Shown one piece after another: positions 34,465-42,626 of a DNA stretch of 54,080 nt (the first letter of the stretch is position 1; each line of letters opens with the position of its first letter). The notes beneath the pieces were generated by a model. That model worked only from the letters and a program-made list of their open reading frames with translations, was not told the DNA's origin and made no database searches. The stretch comes from an uncultured Bacilli bacterium (lineage in GTDB: Bacteria > Bacillota_I > Bacilli_A > RF39 > UBA660): assembly GCA_947626445.1 (NCBI GenBank), contig CANQSC010000001.1, forward strand, positions 1-54,080, given 5' to 3'. The translations under genes were made by a program, and so were the position numbers.

Positions 34465-36027
34465 TTATGCTACCTTAAACTTATAATGTATTTCTATTGT
34501 TTTATTTTCACTAATTGTTATCTTATCAATTAAGTTAACTAATAGATTTCTACTTGGTTTTTCAAAAGATAAATAATCTTTAATTATTTTTAAGGTTTCT
34601 TCTTTTTCTTTATTACTATCTCTTTTATCAAAACAACTTAATTCCTTTTCCAATTCTTCTTTTTTTCCTTTAAATGTTTCGATTTCATCTTTATACTTAA
34701 TAGTTAAGCGATTAAACATTTCTATATCAATATTACCATTTAATTTATCTTCGTATATTTTATCAATATACATAAGGTTATTATTGATTTTTTTATCTAA
34801 AATACTAATCTCATTTTGCTTTTTAATTCTTATATCGTTTTTCTTCTTTGCTTCTTCTATCTTACTACTAAATGTTGAACTATCTACATATTCATTACAC
34901 ATCTTTTTAATTTCCTCTAATATAGCAGTTTCTAATTTATAATAATTACAACTATGTGGAGTACATAAACCATATTTACTATGTGATAAATAATAGGTGC
35001 AACAACAATATTTTCTTTTCCCGTCGCTACTTTTATTTATACCAATAGCGTGACCACACTCTTTGCAATACATAAAACCTGATAATAATACAAGATTTTT
35101 ACTATTCTCTTTGTTCTTATTCTTTTTTAATAAATCTTGTACTGTATAGAATGTATCTTTATCTATTATTGGCTCGTGGGTATTTGGAGTAATAATCCAA
35201 TCTTCCTTTGGTGTTCTAATTTCCTTTTTAGATTTGTAATTTAATTTTTTTCTTCTTCCTTGGGTTAAATTACCAATATATGTTTCATTTGTAAGCATTT
35301 CTTCGATAGTTCGAGGACACCATAATTCATAGGCTGTTGATTTCATACCTCTATTTAAGTTTGCATATATGCTGGGGGTGGGAATATGCTCATCGGAAAA
35401 AATATTTGCTATTTGTCTTGGACTTTTTCCCTCTAAAACTAAATTAAACATTCTTTCAATAATAGGTCTTACATTTTCATCAACTATCAATTTATGTTTG
35501 TCATTAGGGTCTTTGATATAACCATAAACTGCTTTCCAACCTAAAAATTGTCCTTGTTCCTTTTTTGCTTTTACAACTTTTCTAATTTTTTTTGATGTAT
35601 CTTTTAAATAATAATCATTAAATACTAACTTAAATTGTAAAAACTCTAAGCCAGGTGTTTCGTATAATGTATCTATATCATCATTTATAGCAATATATCT
35701 TATACCTTTCTCGGGGAATATTCTTTCGATATATTCCCCCATTGAGATATAATCTCTTCCCATACGAGATAAATCTTTCGTAATTATTGTATTAACTTTT
35801 CCTTTTTCTATATCAGTTAATAGTCTTTTCCAAGAAGGTCTATCAAAATTAGAACCTGTAAAACCGTCATCAACATATTCATCAACATAACAAAGTTTTT
35901 CTTTTGTTCTCTCTAAAAACAAATGAATTAAGTCTCTTTGATTAGTGATACTTTCACTTTCCATATTATCGCCATCTTCTCTCGATAGTCTTATGTAAAG
36001 TGCTACATTAAATGTTTTACCTTTCAT
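34465..36027 (-). CDS. large serine recombinase (TndX-like integrase)
   Basis: A 520-residue recombinase that should catalyse integration and excision of the element. The N-terminal catalytic domain has ALYIRLSRED with the nucleophilic serine and DDGFTGSNFDRPSW and DLSRMGRDYI. A recombinase domain follows at about 160-270, then a zinc ribbon (CKECGHAIG..) at about 320-370, a coiled coil and a DUF4368-like tail. AAAGGAGAG lies before the ATG at 36027. It lies next to the left boundary, as usual for integrases. Confidence 0.93.
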   Translation of the reverse strand: MKGKTFNVALYIRLSREDGDNMESESITNQRDLIHLFLERTKEKLCYVDEYVDDGFTGSNFDRPSWKRLLTDIEKGKVNTIITKDLSRMGRDYISMGEYIERIFPEKGIRYIAINDDIDTLYETPGLEFLQFKLVFNDYYLKDTSKKIRKVVKAKKEQGQFLGWKAVYGYIKDPNDKHKLIVDENVRPIIERMFNLVLEGKSPRQIANIFSDEHIPTPSIYANLNRGMKSTAYELWCPRTIEEMLTNETYIGNLTQGRRKKLNYKSKKEIRTPKEDWIITPNTHEPIIDKDTFYTVQDLLKKNKNKENSKNLVLLSGFMYCKECGHAIGINKSSDGKRKYCCCTYYLSHSKYGLCTPHSCNYYKLETAILEEIKKMCNEYVDSSTFSSKIEEAKKKNDIRIKKQNEISILDKKINNNLMYIDKIYEDKLNGNIDIEMFNRLTIKYKDEIETFKGKKEELEKELSCFDKRDSNKEKEETLKIIKDYLSFEKPSRNLLVNLIDKITISENKTIEIHYKFKVA

Positions 36028-36073
36028 AATCTCTCCTTTCTTGGTAAAACACATTAACAAATATATTATAAGA

Positions 36074-36178
36074 TTATTTTTTCAAAAAGCCAAATTCTAA
36101 GCAATAATCTATTAAAAACTTTTCTATTATTTGTTGTAATGTTTTGCCATTTTCATCAAAAATATTAACTATTTTCAT
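36074..36178 (-). CDS. 34-residue conserved-looking peptide before the integrase
   Basis: Short frame starting MKIVNIFDENGKTLQQ and ending LKK, with AGGTG before the ATG. Similar very short genes beside serine recombinases are, from memory, common in elements of this class. It lies between the integrase gene and the small gene at 36230 on the same strand. Function unknown. Confidence 0.55.
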   Translation of the reverse strand: MKIVNIFDENGKTLQQIIEKFLIDYCLEFGFLKK

Positions 36179-36229
36179 AAGCAACACCTATTAAAACTTA
36201 TGTTATTTGAGTGTTTAAAATGATATAGA

Positions 36230-36520
36230 TTAAAATGGTGCTTCTGTCTTTTTTATTTCTTCATTTAAGTTAGTAATATTCTTTAATGTTATATCTAATA
36301 AAGTTTCAATACTAACTATCATATTACAAAAATCACTTAACTCACTTTCCGATTTTTTTAGGTAATAATAAGTATCAGTATTTCGTTGTTCCATTTTTTC
36401 TAACTCTAAAAACAAACTATTACTAATGACTTTGATAGAGTTTATTTTCTTATTGAAAATAGGAATTGATTTTGACATACTTAAATCACTTATTATATTT
36501 TTTAACTCCTTATTTACCAT
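36230..36520 (-). CDS. small coiled-coil protein of the element
   Basis: A 96-residue helical protein (SDLSMSKSIPIFNKKINSIK...) with coiled-coil character. AAAGGAG lies before the ATG and the gap to the upstream gene is two bases. It lies in the row of genes leading to the integrase, so a role in recombination control is possible. Confidence 0.6.
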   Translation of the reverse strand: MVNKELKNIISDLSMSKSIPIFNKKINSIKVISNSLFLELEKMEQRNTDTYYYLKKSESELSDFCNMIVSIETLLDITLKNITNLNEEIKKTEAPF

Positions 36521-36522
36521 TG

Positions 36523-36984
36523 TTATTCGCTCCTTTTATCGCTATATTTAACTTGTCCTTGCCGATAATAAACTTTATTTTGCTTTAGTTCTTTTTTATC
36601 TTTAACATTTATAAAACAAGTACTATCGAGCAAAACATCTTCGCCAATTATTCCTTGGTTAATTGTTTCTATAACACATAAAGCATCTTTCAAAAAGAAA
36701 TAAATAGCATTTAAAGAATTATCTTCTGTTGCTATATCGTTAATATCGCATACTATTAGTTTTTCAAAGTAATATTCATTTTCAAATTGTTTTAAAAAAC
36801 ATCTCATATTATCGGAAAAACAATCTTCATTACTATATAAAGTATCGTAAAACACTTTTACTATATTATAGTTTTTTTCTTTGCAATATCTTTTTAATAT
36901 TTCTTCCTTGGCTTGTTTTTCTTTTTCGTTTCCCTCATTATAAGCAATATAAATACCTACATCAAAACATTTTTTATTTTTCAT
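36523..36984 (-). CDS. degenerate serine-recombinase-like protein A
   Basis: A 153-residue protein aligned by eye with the catalytic domain of serine recombinases: VGIYIAYNEG replaces the usual YxRxSxxE, so the serine nucleophile is lost; YCKEKNYNIVKVFYD and EKLIVCDINDI match the later strands, and the conserved arginines are missing. There is no zinc ribbon. It overlaps the next gene upstream by 11 bases. It may be a non-catalytic partner that binds or guides the active integrase. Confidence 0.65.
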   Translation of the reverse strand: MKNKKCFDVGIYIAYNEGNEKEKQAKEEILKRYCKEKNYNIVKVFYDTLYSNEDCFSDNMRCFLKQFENEYYFEKLIVCDINDIATEDNSLNAIYFFLKDALCVIETINQGIIGEDVLLDSTCFINVKDKKELKQNKVYYRQGQVKYSDKRSE

Positions 36985-37357
36985 TTTCTATTCCTCCTCG
37001 TATAAAATAATTTTTATCAAAACAACCTTGTTTCACACTTTCAATTTTTACATTATGAAATTTTAATAAAAATTGTAAATGTCTATTATCATAGAAGAAA
37101 TCTCTAATATCAAATACTATAATTTTAATACAACCATATGAATTATATATTCTCTTTAAATCTTCAATAACTATGTTAGGGTCATATCTATTAAAGTCAT
37201 ATCTAAAACATCTAATTGCTTTTTCTATTTTGTAATTTTGTTCTTTACAATATTTAATCATTTCCTTTTCTTCCATTGTTTTTTGTTTCCAATTTTTTAA
37301 TTTTTTTCTTCCCACCTCATCATTATCGTATAGTGAGTAAACAATAACTTTTTCCAT
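36974..37357 (-). CDS. degenerate serine-recombinase-like protein B
   Basis: A 127-residue paralogue-like partner of protein A: VIVYSLYDNDE at the position of the nucleophile strand, then IKYCKEQNYKIEKAI, CIKIIVFDIRDF and NVKIESVKQG. The active serine position is not convincing, and the catalytic arginines are absent. AAAGGATG lies before the ATG at 37357. It heads the row of genes 37357-34465 ending with the integrase. Confidence 0.65.
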   Translation of the reverse strand: MEKVIVYSLYDNDEVGRKKLKNWKQKTMEEKEMIKYCKEQNYKIEKAIRCFRYDFNRYDPNIVIEDLKRIYNSYGCIKIIVFDIRDFFYDNRHLQFLLKFHNVKIESVKQGCFDKNYFIRGGIENEK

Positions 37358-37464
37358 TTTAATCATCCTTTCATCTATAAATCGAAATCTTATTAAATGA
37401 TTATTTATAGGTGTTTTCCCCTCACTTTCTTAATCTTAATTTTTAATAAAAATCTCGATTGCAT

Positions 37465-37540
37465 TTTGATTTTAACATCAAAATATGATAAAATTGGCAG
37501 TATGTGTGAATACACATTTTATATAAAAGTGTCTGACACA
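37465..37540 (+). promoter_or_regulatory. promoter-like region with two palindromes
   Basis: A -35/-10-like pair (TTGATT, 17 bases, TAAAAT) ends at about 37490. Two palindromes follow: ATGTGT-GAAT-ACACAT (37502-37517) and GTGTC-T-GACAC (37529-37539). They stand between the divergent recombinase-like row and the zinc-finger gene and look like operator sites for a dimeric repressor. Confidence 0.5.
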
Positions 37541-37558
37541 TTAGAAATGGAGAATAAT

Positions 37559-38530
37559 ATGATTTTTAAATATTGTGAAATTGTTAATGCTAAATCTAAA
37601 AATCCATTAGAAAGTATTATTATAAATGACAAATATACTGCCGAACATTATTTTAATATTTATAATGAAAATAAAATTAAAGATAAAAATGAAAATAATG
37701 AAAATGACAAAAACATAAATGATGATGAGAATAGTGAAAATAATGAAAATAACAAAAGTAAAAAAGATAAAGAAGAACCAAAACTTATTTTAGATGTTAA
37801 TGAAGAATATCCCTTAAAACAATTATATGAATATGTAAGAACAATAACAAATGAAGAGTATATTACTATCAATAAAAGCAATTGGTTAAATTGTATGATT
37901 AGATTTGATATAAAAGTAAATGGTATGACTACATACATAATAAAAGGGAGAAATATTATTGAAGATAAAAATGGAAATATAACTATAACTTATTATGAAA
38001 ATGGAAAACCTAAAAGATTAACTTTTAATAAAAAAGAATATCTTAGACCAACGCGTAAATCACTATTTAAGATAGATAGTCAAGATACTAATAATCAAAA
38101 TGCAAATCAACTAATCTTATGTAAAGAGGGAAATTATGAAACTGATAGGCAACTTTTATATATGGTTTTAGACTGTCTATTTTCTTCTAATTATAATTTC
38201 TACATAAAGAAATGTGAAAGATGTGGCAATTATTACCTTACAGACAAAAGAAATAAACAATTTTGCAACAGAAAAAAAGTAGTATGTGGAAAAGATACTA
38301 CTTGTTGTAATGCATTAACTACTTTATACGAAAGCAAAGAATACAAAAAAATAACTCGTTTAGTAAAAAGATATATAGATAAATATTATAAAAACATAGC
38401 AAAATATCAAAAAGAAATAGATGAAATATATGAGAAAAAGAATATTATTTTAGATAGATGTAGGGAAAAACTTGATATAACTAATGAAGATATAAAAGAG
38501 TTGGAAAACTATCTATCTACATATCATTAA
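37559..38530 (+). CDS. zinc-finger protein, DUF6076-like
   Basis: About 323 residues from the ATG at 37559, which has GGAG six bases upstream. Earlier in-frame ATGs at 37502 and 37547 exist but the palindromes overlap them. A low-complexity Asn/Lys/Glu stretch lies near residues 40-70. The C-terminal half has CERCGNYYLTDKRNKQFCNRK and a second cysteine cluster, the form I associate with DUF6076-type proteins in mobile elements. It is convergent with the resolvase gene, overlapping by 14 bases. Confidence 0.65.
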   Translation: MIFKYCEIVNAKSKNPLESIIINDKYTAEHYFNIYNENKIKDKNENNENDKNINDDENSENNENNKSKKDKEEPKLILDVNEEYPLKQLYEYVRTITNEEYITINKSNWLNCMIRFDIKVNGMTTYIIKGRNIIEDKNGNITITYYENGKPKRLTFNKKEYLRPTRKSLFKIDSQDTNNQNANQLILCKEGNYETDRQLLYMVLDCLFSSNYNFYIKKCERCGNYYLTDKRNKQFCNRKKVVCGKDTTCCNALTTLYESKEYKKITRLVKRYIDKYYKNIAKYQKEIDEIYEKKNIILDRCREKLDITNEDIKELENYLSTYH

Positions 38531-39110
38531 CCATATTATAAAATGTATTAGGTTTTAACCCTAATATTTCCATAGCTTCCTTTGTCTTAATCTCTTTATT
38601 TTTCCACTGATTAACTATAATATCAAAGTTTTGTGGTTTTTCTATTTTAGGTCTGCCAAACTTAACACCTTTTTCTTTGGCTACATCAATTCCTTTTCTT
38701 TGATTACGATTTATACTTTCTCTTTGCTTATGAGCATTAAAACTTAAAACTTGTAATACTAAATCACAAACAAAAGTACCCAATAAATCTTTGTGTAATG
38801 TTGTATCTAATAAAGGCATATCAATTACTTTAATATCGGCTTTGATTCTTTTTGTAATATCTCGCCATTCCTCTAAAATCATATTATAATTTCTACCTAA
38901 TCTATCTATACTATCAATAACTAATAAATCGCCCTCTCTTAAAATTGTTTTTAAAATATTATAATTTTCTCTATCAAAATCTTTCCCCGATTTTTTGTCT
39001 ATAAAAATATCTCTATCTTCTATATTTAATTTCTTAAACTCTGCTATTTGCCTATCTTCGTTTTGGTCTTTGCTACTAACTCTACCATAACCAAATATTT
39101 TATTTTTCAT
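38517..39110 (-). CDS. small serine recombinase (resolvase/invertase)
   Basis: A 197-residue resolvase/invertase. The catalytic domain has GYGRVSSKDQNEDRQ with the serine, DKKSGKDFDRENY and SIDRLGRNY. A C-terminal helix-turn-helix follows (GRPKIE..TKEAMEILGLKPNTFYNMV). Unlike the integrase it has no zinc ribbon. It could resolve multimers of the element or invert a segment. AGGTAGG precedes the ATG. Confidence 0.9.
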   Translation of the reverse strand: MKNKIFGYGRVSSKDQNEDRQIAEFKKLNIEDRDIFIDKKSGKDFDRENYNILKTILREGDLLVIDSIDRLGRNYNMILEEWRDITKRIKADIKVIDMPLLDTTLHKDLLGTFVCDLVLQVLSFNAHKQRESINRNQRKGIDVAKEKGVKFGRPKIEKPQNFDIIVNQWKNKEIKTKEAMEILGLKPNTFYNMVNDM

Positions 39111-39117
39111 TTAATAC

Positions 39118-39345
39118 CTACCTCGTTAAATATTTTTTAATTTCATTATAAAGTACGCCTCTAAGATCTTCGCTAAAAAATCTTAATGTTGCATTTAAAC
39201 CTTGTTCTTTTAATTCAGTTATAAAGTTTATGCAAGCATTAGAATATGGAAATTCCTCTTTACTTTCATTTAAACCAACTAAAACAACATCATTAAAATC
39301 ACTACACATATTTGCAACATATTGCTTTGTTATTTCTTCTCTCAT
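39118..39345 (-). CDS. small hypothetical protein of the element
   Basis: A 75-residue protein (MREEITKQYVANMCSDFNDVV...) that I do not recognise. AAGGAGGTGG lies before the ATG at 39345. It is seven bases upstream of the resolvase gene and cotranscribed with it. Confidence 0.6.
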   Translation of the reverse strand: MREEITKQYVANMCSDFNDVVLVGLNESKEEFPYSNACINFITELKEQGLNATLRFFSEDLRGVLYNEIKKYLTR

Positions 39346-39416
39346 TTTATGCCACCTCCTTACCATATGAATAAAAATTATATGATACAATTCGTTTTCT
39401 TAAAAGGTTTTTCTTT

Positions 39417-39510
39417 AAAAAAGTCGAAAAACTTTTTAAATATTTGAAAAATCGATTATTCACATTTTCAAATAAAAAAAGACTTAATTTATCAATAAAA
39501 TTAAATCTTT
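39417..39510 (-). terminator. terminator of the macro-domain operon
   Basis: The main hairpin at 39478-39510 (AAAGATTTAATTT with its near-complement) is followed on the - strand by seven T. A second hairpin, AAAAAGT/ACTTTTT, lies at 39417-39436. Together they separate the macro-domain operon from the resolvase genes. Confidence 0.7.
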
Positions 39511-39541
39511 ATAAAAGTACACTTTTTTAAATATCAATAAT

Positions 39542-39784
39542 TTAATTATCTAACATAGTAAGTTCATCATCTAATAACTTAAATGTTTTACCTTTATACT
39601 TAAAAATAAATCTATTAAATTGATTTTCTAATTTATTTGTCTTTTCAGCCTCAATTACATCAATTTTATTAACATTAAAATTAGTTTTATCACTTACTAT
39701 CTTTTGTAAATGATAATATAATCTTCTTTCCTTTGGTACTCCAAAAAAATCTATTTCTCTTTTAATCTTTTGTAATATATTCAT
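39542..39784 (-). CDS. small hypothetical protein after the macro-domain gene
   Basis: An 80-residue basic protein (MNILQKIKREIDFFGVPKERR...). Its start overlaps the macro-domain stop by four bases (ATGA), so it is translationally coupled to it. No family recognised. Confidence 0.6.
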   Translation of the reverse strand: MNILQKIKREIDFFGVPKERRLYYHLQKIVSDKTNFNVNKIDVIEAEKTNKLENQFNRFIFKYKGKTFKLLDDELTMLDN

Positions 39785-40290
39785 AATTTCCCACTTTCTA
39801 TATAATATCTTTTTATTTCTTCACTTGGTAATACTAATGTAAAATCAATATCGTAAATGTTTATTAACTCATTTAATTTATTAACAATATGTTTTGCAAT
39901 ATCACTATGTTTATAACCGTGTACCCCTGTGCCTATACTTACACTAATAATATTTTTATAACCCTTATCTTTTGCCGATATAACTATTTTTTCATAACTT
40001 TCCAATAAATCTAATAAAGGTCTTTTGCTTTCATAATACTTAGGACAATATATATGTAAAATATCTATACCTAGATTAAACCCTGGACTAAATCTAATTT
40101 CATTTATTTGCATATTTTCTTTATAATGTTTTTTACAATAATCTTCTAATAATTCCTTATTTGCTTTTTTATAAATTGCACCACAAACACCACTACCACA
40201 TATCATATATTTATTATTACTATTAACTATTAAATCTTTGTTATCTAAATAATCAAATATATTGCCACTAACTATATTTAACTTTTTCAT
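39781..40290 (-). CDS. macro-domain protein
   Basis: A 169-residue single macro domain, which binds ADP-ribose or removes it from targets. The pattern is clear: SGNIFDY, VNSNNKYMICGSGVCGAIYKKA, the DILHIYCPKYY strand and the SVSIGTGVHGYKHSDIAKHI phosphate loop. GGTGAAG lies before the ATG at 40290. It lies between the zinc-ribbon membrane protein and an 80-residue partner in one operon. In a mobile element it could counter or support ADP-ribose/NAD-based immunity; this is inference. Confidence 0.85.
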   Translation of the reverse strand: MKKLNIVSGNIFDYLDNKDLIVNSNNKYMICGSGVCGAIYKKANKELLEDYCKKHYKENMQINEIRFSPGFNLGIDILHIYCPKYYESKRPLLDLLESYEKIVISAKDKGYKNIISVSIGTGVHGYKHSDIAKHIVNKLNELINIYDIDFTLVLPSEEIKRYYIESGKL

Positions 40291-40309
40291 TTCTTCACCA
40301 TTAAATCGC

Positions 40310-41209
40310 TTATTCAAACTTATTTAATACTTGTCCGTTTCTATAATAATCTTTGTCAGCATACCTTATACAAATAACATTATTATTACTATCTAAGTAT
40401 AATATCACATTATCGCTTAAATCAGTTTTTATTCTATAACCCTTAGAGCCTACACCCTCAAAACCATCTAAACTTTCACTATCGGCATACATATCATCAA
40501 AACTTTCTATTCCTACATCTTTTAATATTTCATTTATAGTAATGGCTTGGTCTTTCTCAACATTTGCTATTCTTTTAATTATATTAACTTCTTTTGGTGT
40601 ACCATTACTGACTGATAACCCTATTATTGCAATAAATACTATAAATATTACTATACCAATTACAATACCAAATATTGTTTTTAATTTTTTTGTACTTTTT
40701 AATACTTGTCCACAATTACTACATTTAAACTCGCTAATATTATATTCTTTCCCACAATTAGGACATTTATTTTCTTCTTTTGATAAATTAACAATATGAT
40801 TTAATTTCTTTACAAATGAAGCCCCAGAGAAAGCACCATTAACATAAACACTAATGACTTTATTTTCGTTATCTTCTTTATAGTTAACTACAATATACTG
40901 CACATCTTCATTTATTTGTTTTGTCCCAGTACCACTTAAACCACCTAAGACTAAACCAACACCACCAAATAATAAACCACCTGTTATACCTCTACCGATA
41001 ACACTTTTATTTTTTTCTTTTAAATGCTTATCATTTATAACACCAACATTGATAATATCTTTTAAACTAATTTCTTTTATAACTTGTCCTCTAATATCAC
41101 AATATTGTAAATGATAATTAGTTATCTTTAAAATACAACTTGCTTCTTCTCTAACACTTAACCCCTCATAATGCTTAGCATTAACTCTTAATATTTCTTT
41201 TTCTTTCAT
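40310..41209 (-). CDS. PH-like / zinc-ribbon membrane protein
   Basis: A 299-residue protein. A PH-like N-terminal domain (KITNYHLQYCDIRGQ.. SLKDIINVGV) contains a glycine-rich loop (GRGITGGLLFGGVGLVLGGLSG). A zinc ribbon follows (CPNCGKEY..FKCSNCGQ) at about 150-172, then one membrane helix at about 180-202 and an extracellular tail of about 95 residues. It heads the macro-domain operon, suggesting membrane sensing or anchoring. Confidence 0.7.
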   Translation of the reverse strand: MKEKEILRVNAKHYEGLSVREEASCILKITNYHLQYCDIRGQVIKEISLKDIINVGVINDKHLKEKNKSVIGRGITGGLLFGGVGLVLGGLSGTGTKQINEDVQYIVVNYKEDNENKVISVYVNGAFSGASFVKKLNHIVNLSKEENKCPNCGKEYNISEFKCSNCGQVLKSTKKLKTIFGIVIGIVIFIVFIAIIGLSVSNGTPKEVNIIKRIANVEKDQAITINEILKDVGIESFDDMYADSESLDGFEGVGSKGYRIKTDLSDNVILYLDSNNNVICIRYADKDYYRNGQVLNKFE

Positions 41210-41316
41210 TTCTTAAACCTTTCTTTCTTAATTACTCATTATTCGTTAAATATCTCGTTAATTTTAACCTTTTTCTATTTCTACAATATAATTCCATTGT
41301 TAATAGTCAAAACTAC

Positions 41317-41958
41317 TTATTTAACATTTATTTCATTTAATAAATATATAAATGTCCCTGTGCTACTATCATCTATCTTTGAATAATCTTGCCATTTAAT
41401 TTTATAACTACTTTTTAAATGAATAGGCTTTTCACAATTCTTTTTAGTTCCTATACTCGCATTATCTTTCCAATATAAAAAACCACTTTTAATACTATTA
41501 TTTTCTAATGATAACTCTTCATAAATACAATTTTCTTTTTTTGGCTTTTTGTAATAACTCATATCGTTAGTAATAAATAAAGTATAACCACATTTAAAAT
41601 TAGTAATATTATCTCTACATTGTTCTATTCGCTCAATATCTTTCAAATATAGATAACTATTAACATCTTTGGCACTATGTTCTTTTAAGTTATATATTTC
41701 ATTATCAATTAACTTAACACATTTTTTAGTTTTATATTTTAACTCTATTACATATAAATTATTTTTATCAATTACAGCAATATCAATATGCATATTACTA
41801 TTGAAAGTTGGACTATATTCGGCTCTTACTTTAAAAGTTGGATATAACTCTTTAATTACAAAACCTAGTTCTATTTGTAAATCGGTTTCCGACACAAAAA
41901 GTTTTCGCCTTTCTTTTAATTTCAATAATATTAAGTTAATATCAAAATCTTTTCTCAT
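41317..41958 (-). CDS. PD-(D/E)XK nuclease-like protein
   Basis: A 213-residue protein. The core HIDIAVIDKNNLYVIELKYKTK has the D...E-x-K spacing of restriction-type nucleases, and an upstream helix glutamate (TDLQIELGFVIKEL) fits. The C-terminal half is unassigned. The ATG at 41958 (or a GTG at 41970) follows AGGTG. It is divergent from the repressor gene, a position typical of cargo or immunity genes. It may be a defence nuclease or an element-maintenance enzyme. Confidence 0.6.
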   Translation of the reverse strand: MRKDFDINLILLKLKERRKLFVSETDLQIELGFVIKELYPTFKVRAEYSPTFNSNMHIDIAVIDKNNLYVIELKYKTKKCVKLIDNEIYNLKEHSAKDVNSYLYLKDIERIEQCRDNITNFKCGYTLFITNDMSYYKKPKKENCIYEELSLENNSIKSGFLYWKDNASIGTKKNCEKPIHLKSSYKIKWQDYSKIDDSSTGTFIYLLNEINVK

Positions 41959-42021
41959 ATCATAATGCACCTACACATACATTATAACACAAAAATATAT
42001 AATTTCACACATATAAATATA

Positions 42022-42048
42022 ACTAATATCACTATCACTAATATTTAA
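42022..42048. promoter_or_regulatory. repeat region, candidate operator
   Basis: CTAATAT occurs twice 16 bases apart, enclosing ATCACTATCACT, in the divergent gap between the nuclease-like and repressor genes. This is a plausible binding site for the Cro/CI protein encoded next to it. Confidence 0.4.
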
Positions 42049-42085
42049 TAATTTTAAAATTATATATGAGAGGAGGTCTTTAAGT

Positions 42086-42415
42086 ATGATAAATAATTTA
42101 AAACAAATCCGTAATGATAAGAAACTATTACAAACCAAAGTTGCTATGGACTTAAATGTGACACAAGAGACCATATCTTCATACGAAACTGGTAGAGTTT
42201 TTCCAAGTTCTGATATGCTTATAAGACTTGCTGATTACTATAATACATCTATTGATTATCTTTTATGTCGTACTAAGTATAATCTTCCTATTGATAATAT
42301 CAAACCTAATAATATTTCAAATGATGATTTTGTCCTTCTAAACAAGATTAACAGTTTATCTCATACTGATAAAGCAAAAGTTCAAGGATATGTTGATAGT
42401 TTAATTTCTAAATAA
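42086..42415 (+). CDS. Cro/CI-type transcriptional regulator
   Basis: A 109-residue XRE-family protein with an N-terminal helix-turn-helix (IRNDKKLLQTKVAMDLNVTQETISSYETG) followed by a short dimerisation tail. GAGGAGG lies before the ATG. It probably represses the element's genes. Confidence 0.88.
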   Translation: MINNLKQIRNDKKLLQTKVAMDLNVTQETISSYETGRVFPSSDMLIRLADYYNTSIDYLLCRTKYNLPIDNIKPNNISNDDFVLLNKINSLSHTDKAKVQGYVDSLISK

Positions 42416-42626
42416 TATATATGAAAGTGTATTTTAATTTTACTTTTTCCCTTTAAATACCACTATATTACTTTTACTTTCATATACTCTTTTCTTGGAA
42501 GATAATATATTCTTTAATATTATAAAAATATATTCTTTTTAGTTGAATAGTATATTTAAAAATATAAAGTGAGTATATTTATTTATATATATTGTATGAT
42601 AGTTCTATTGCTATCTTTTTTTTACC
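42416..42626. other. AT-rich gap in the element with a 10-bp inverted repeat
   Basis: ATATGAAAGT near 42422 faces ACTTTCATAT near 42476-42485. The remainder is rich in ATATT runs. It could carry a replication or transfer origin for the Rep protein, but I see no nick-site motif. Confidence 0.3.
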
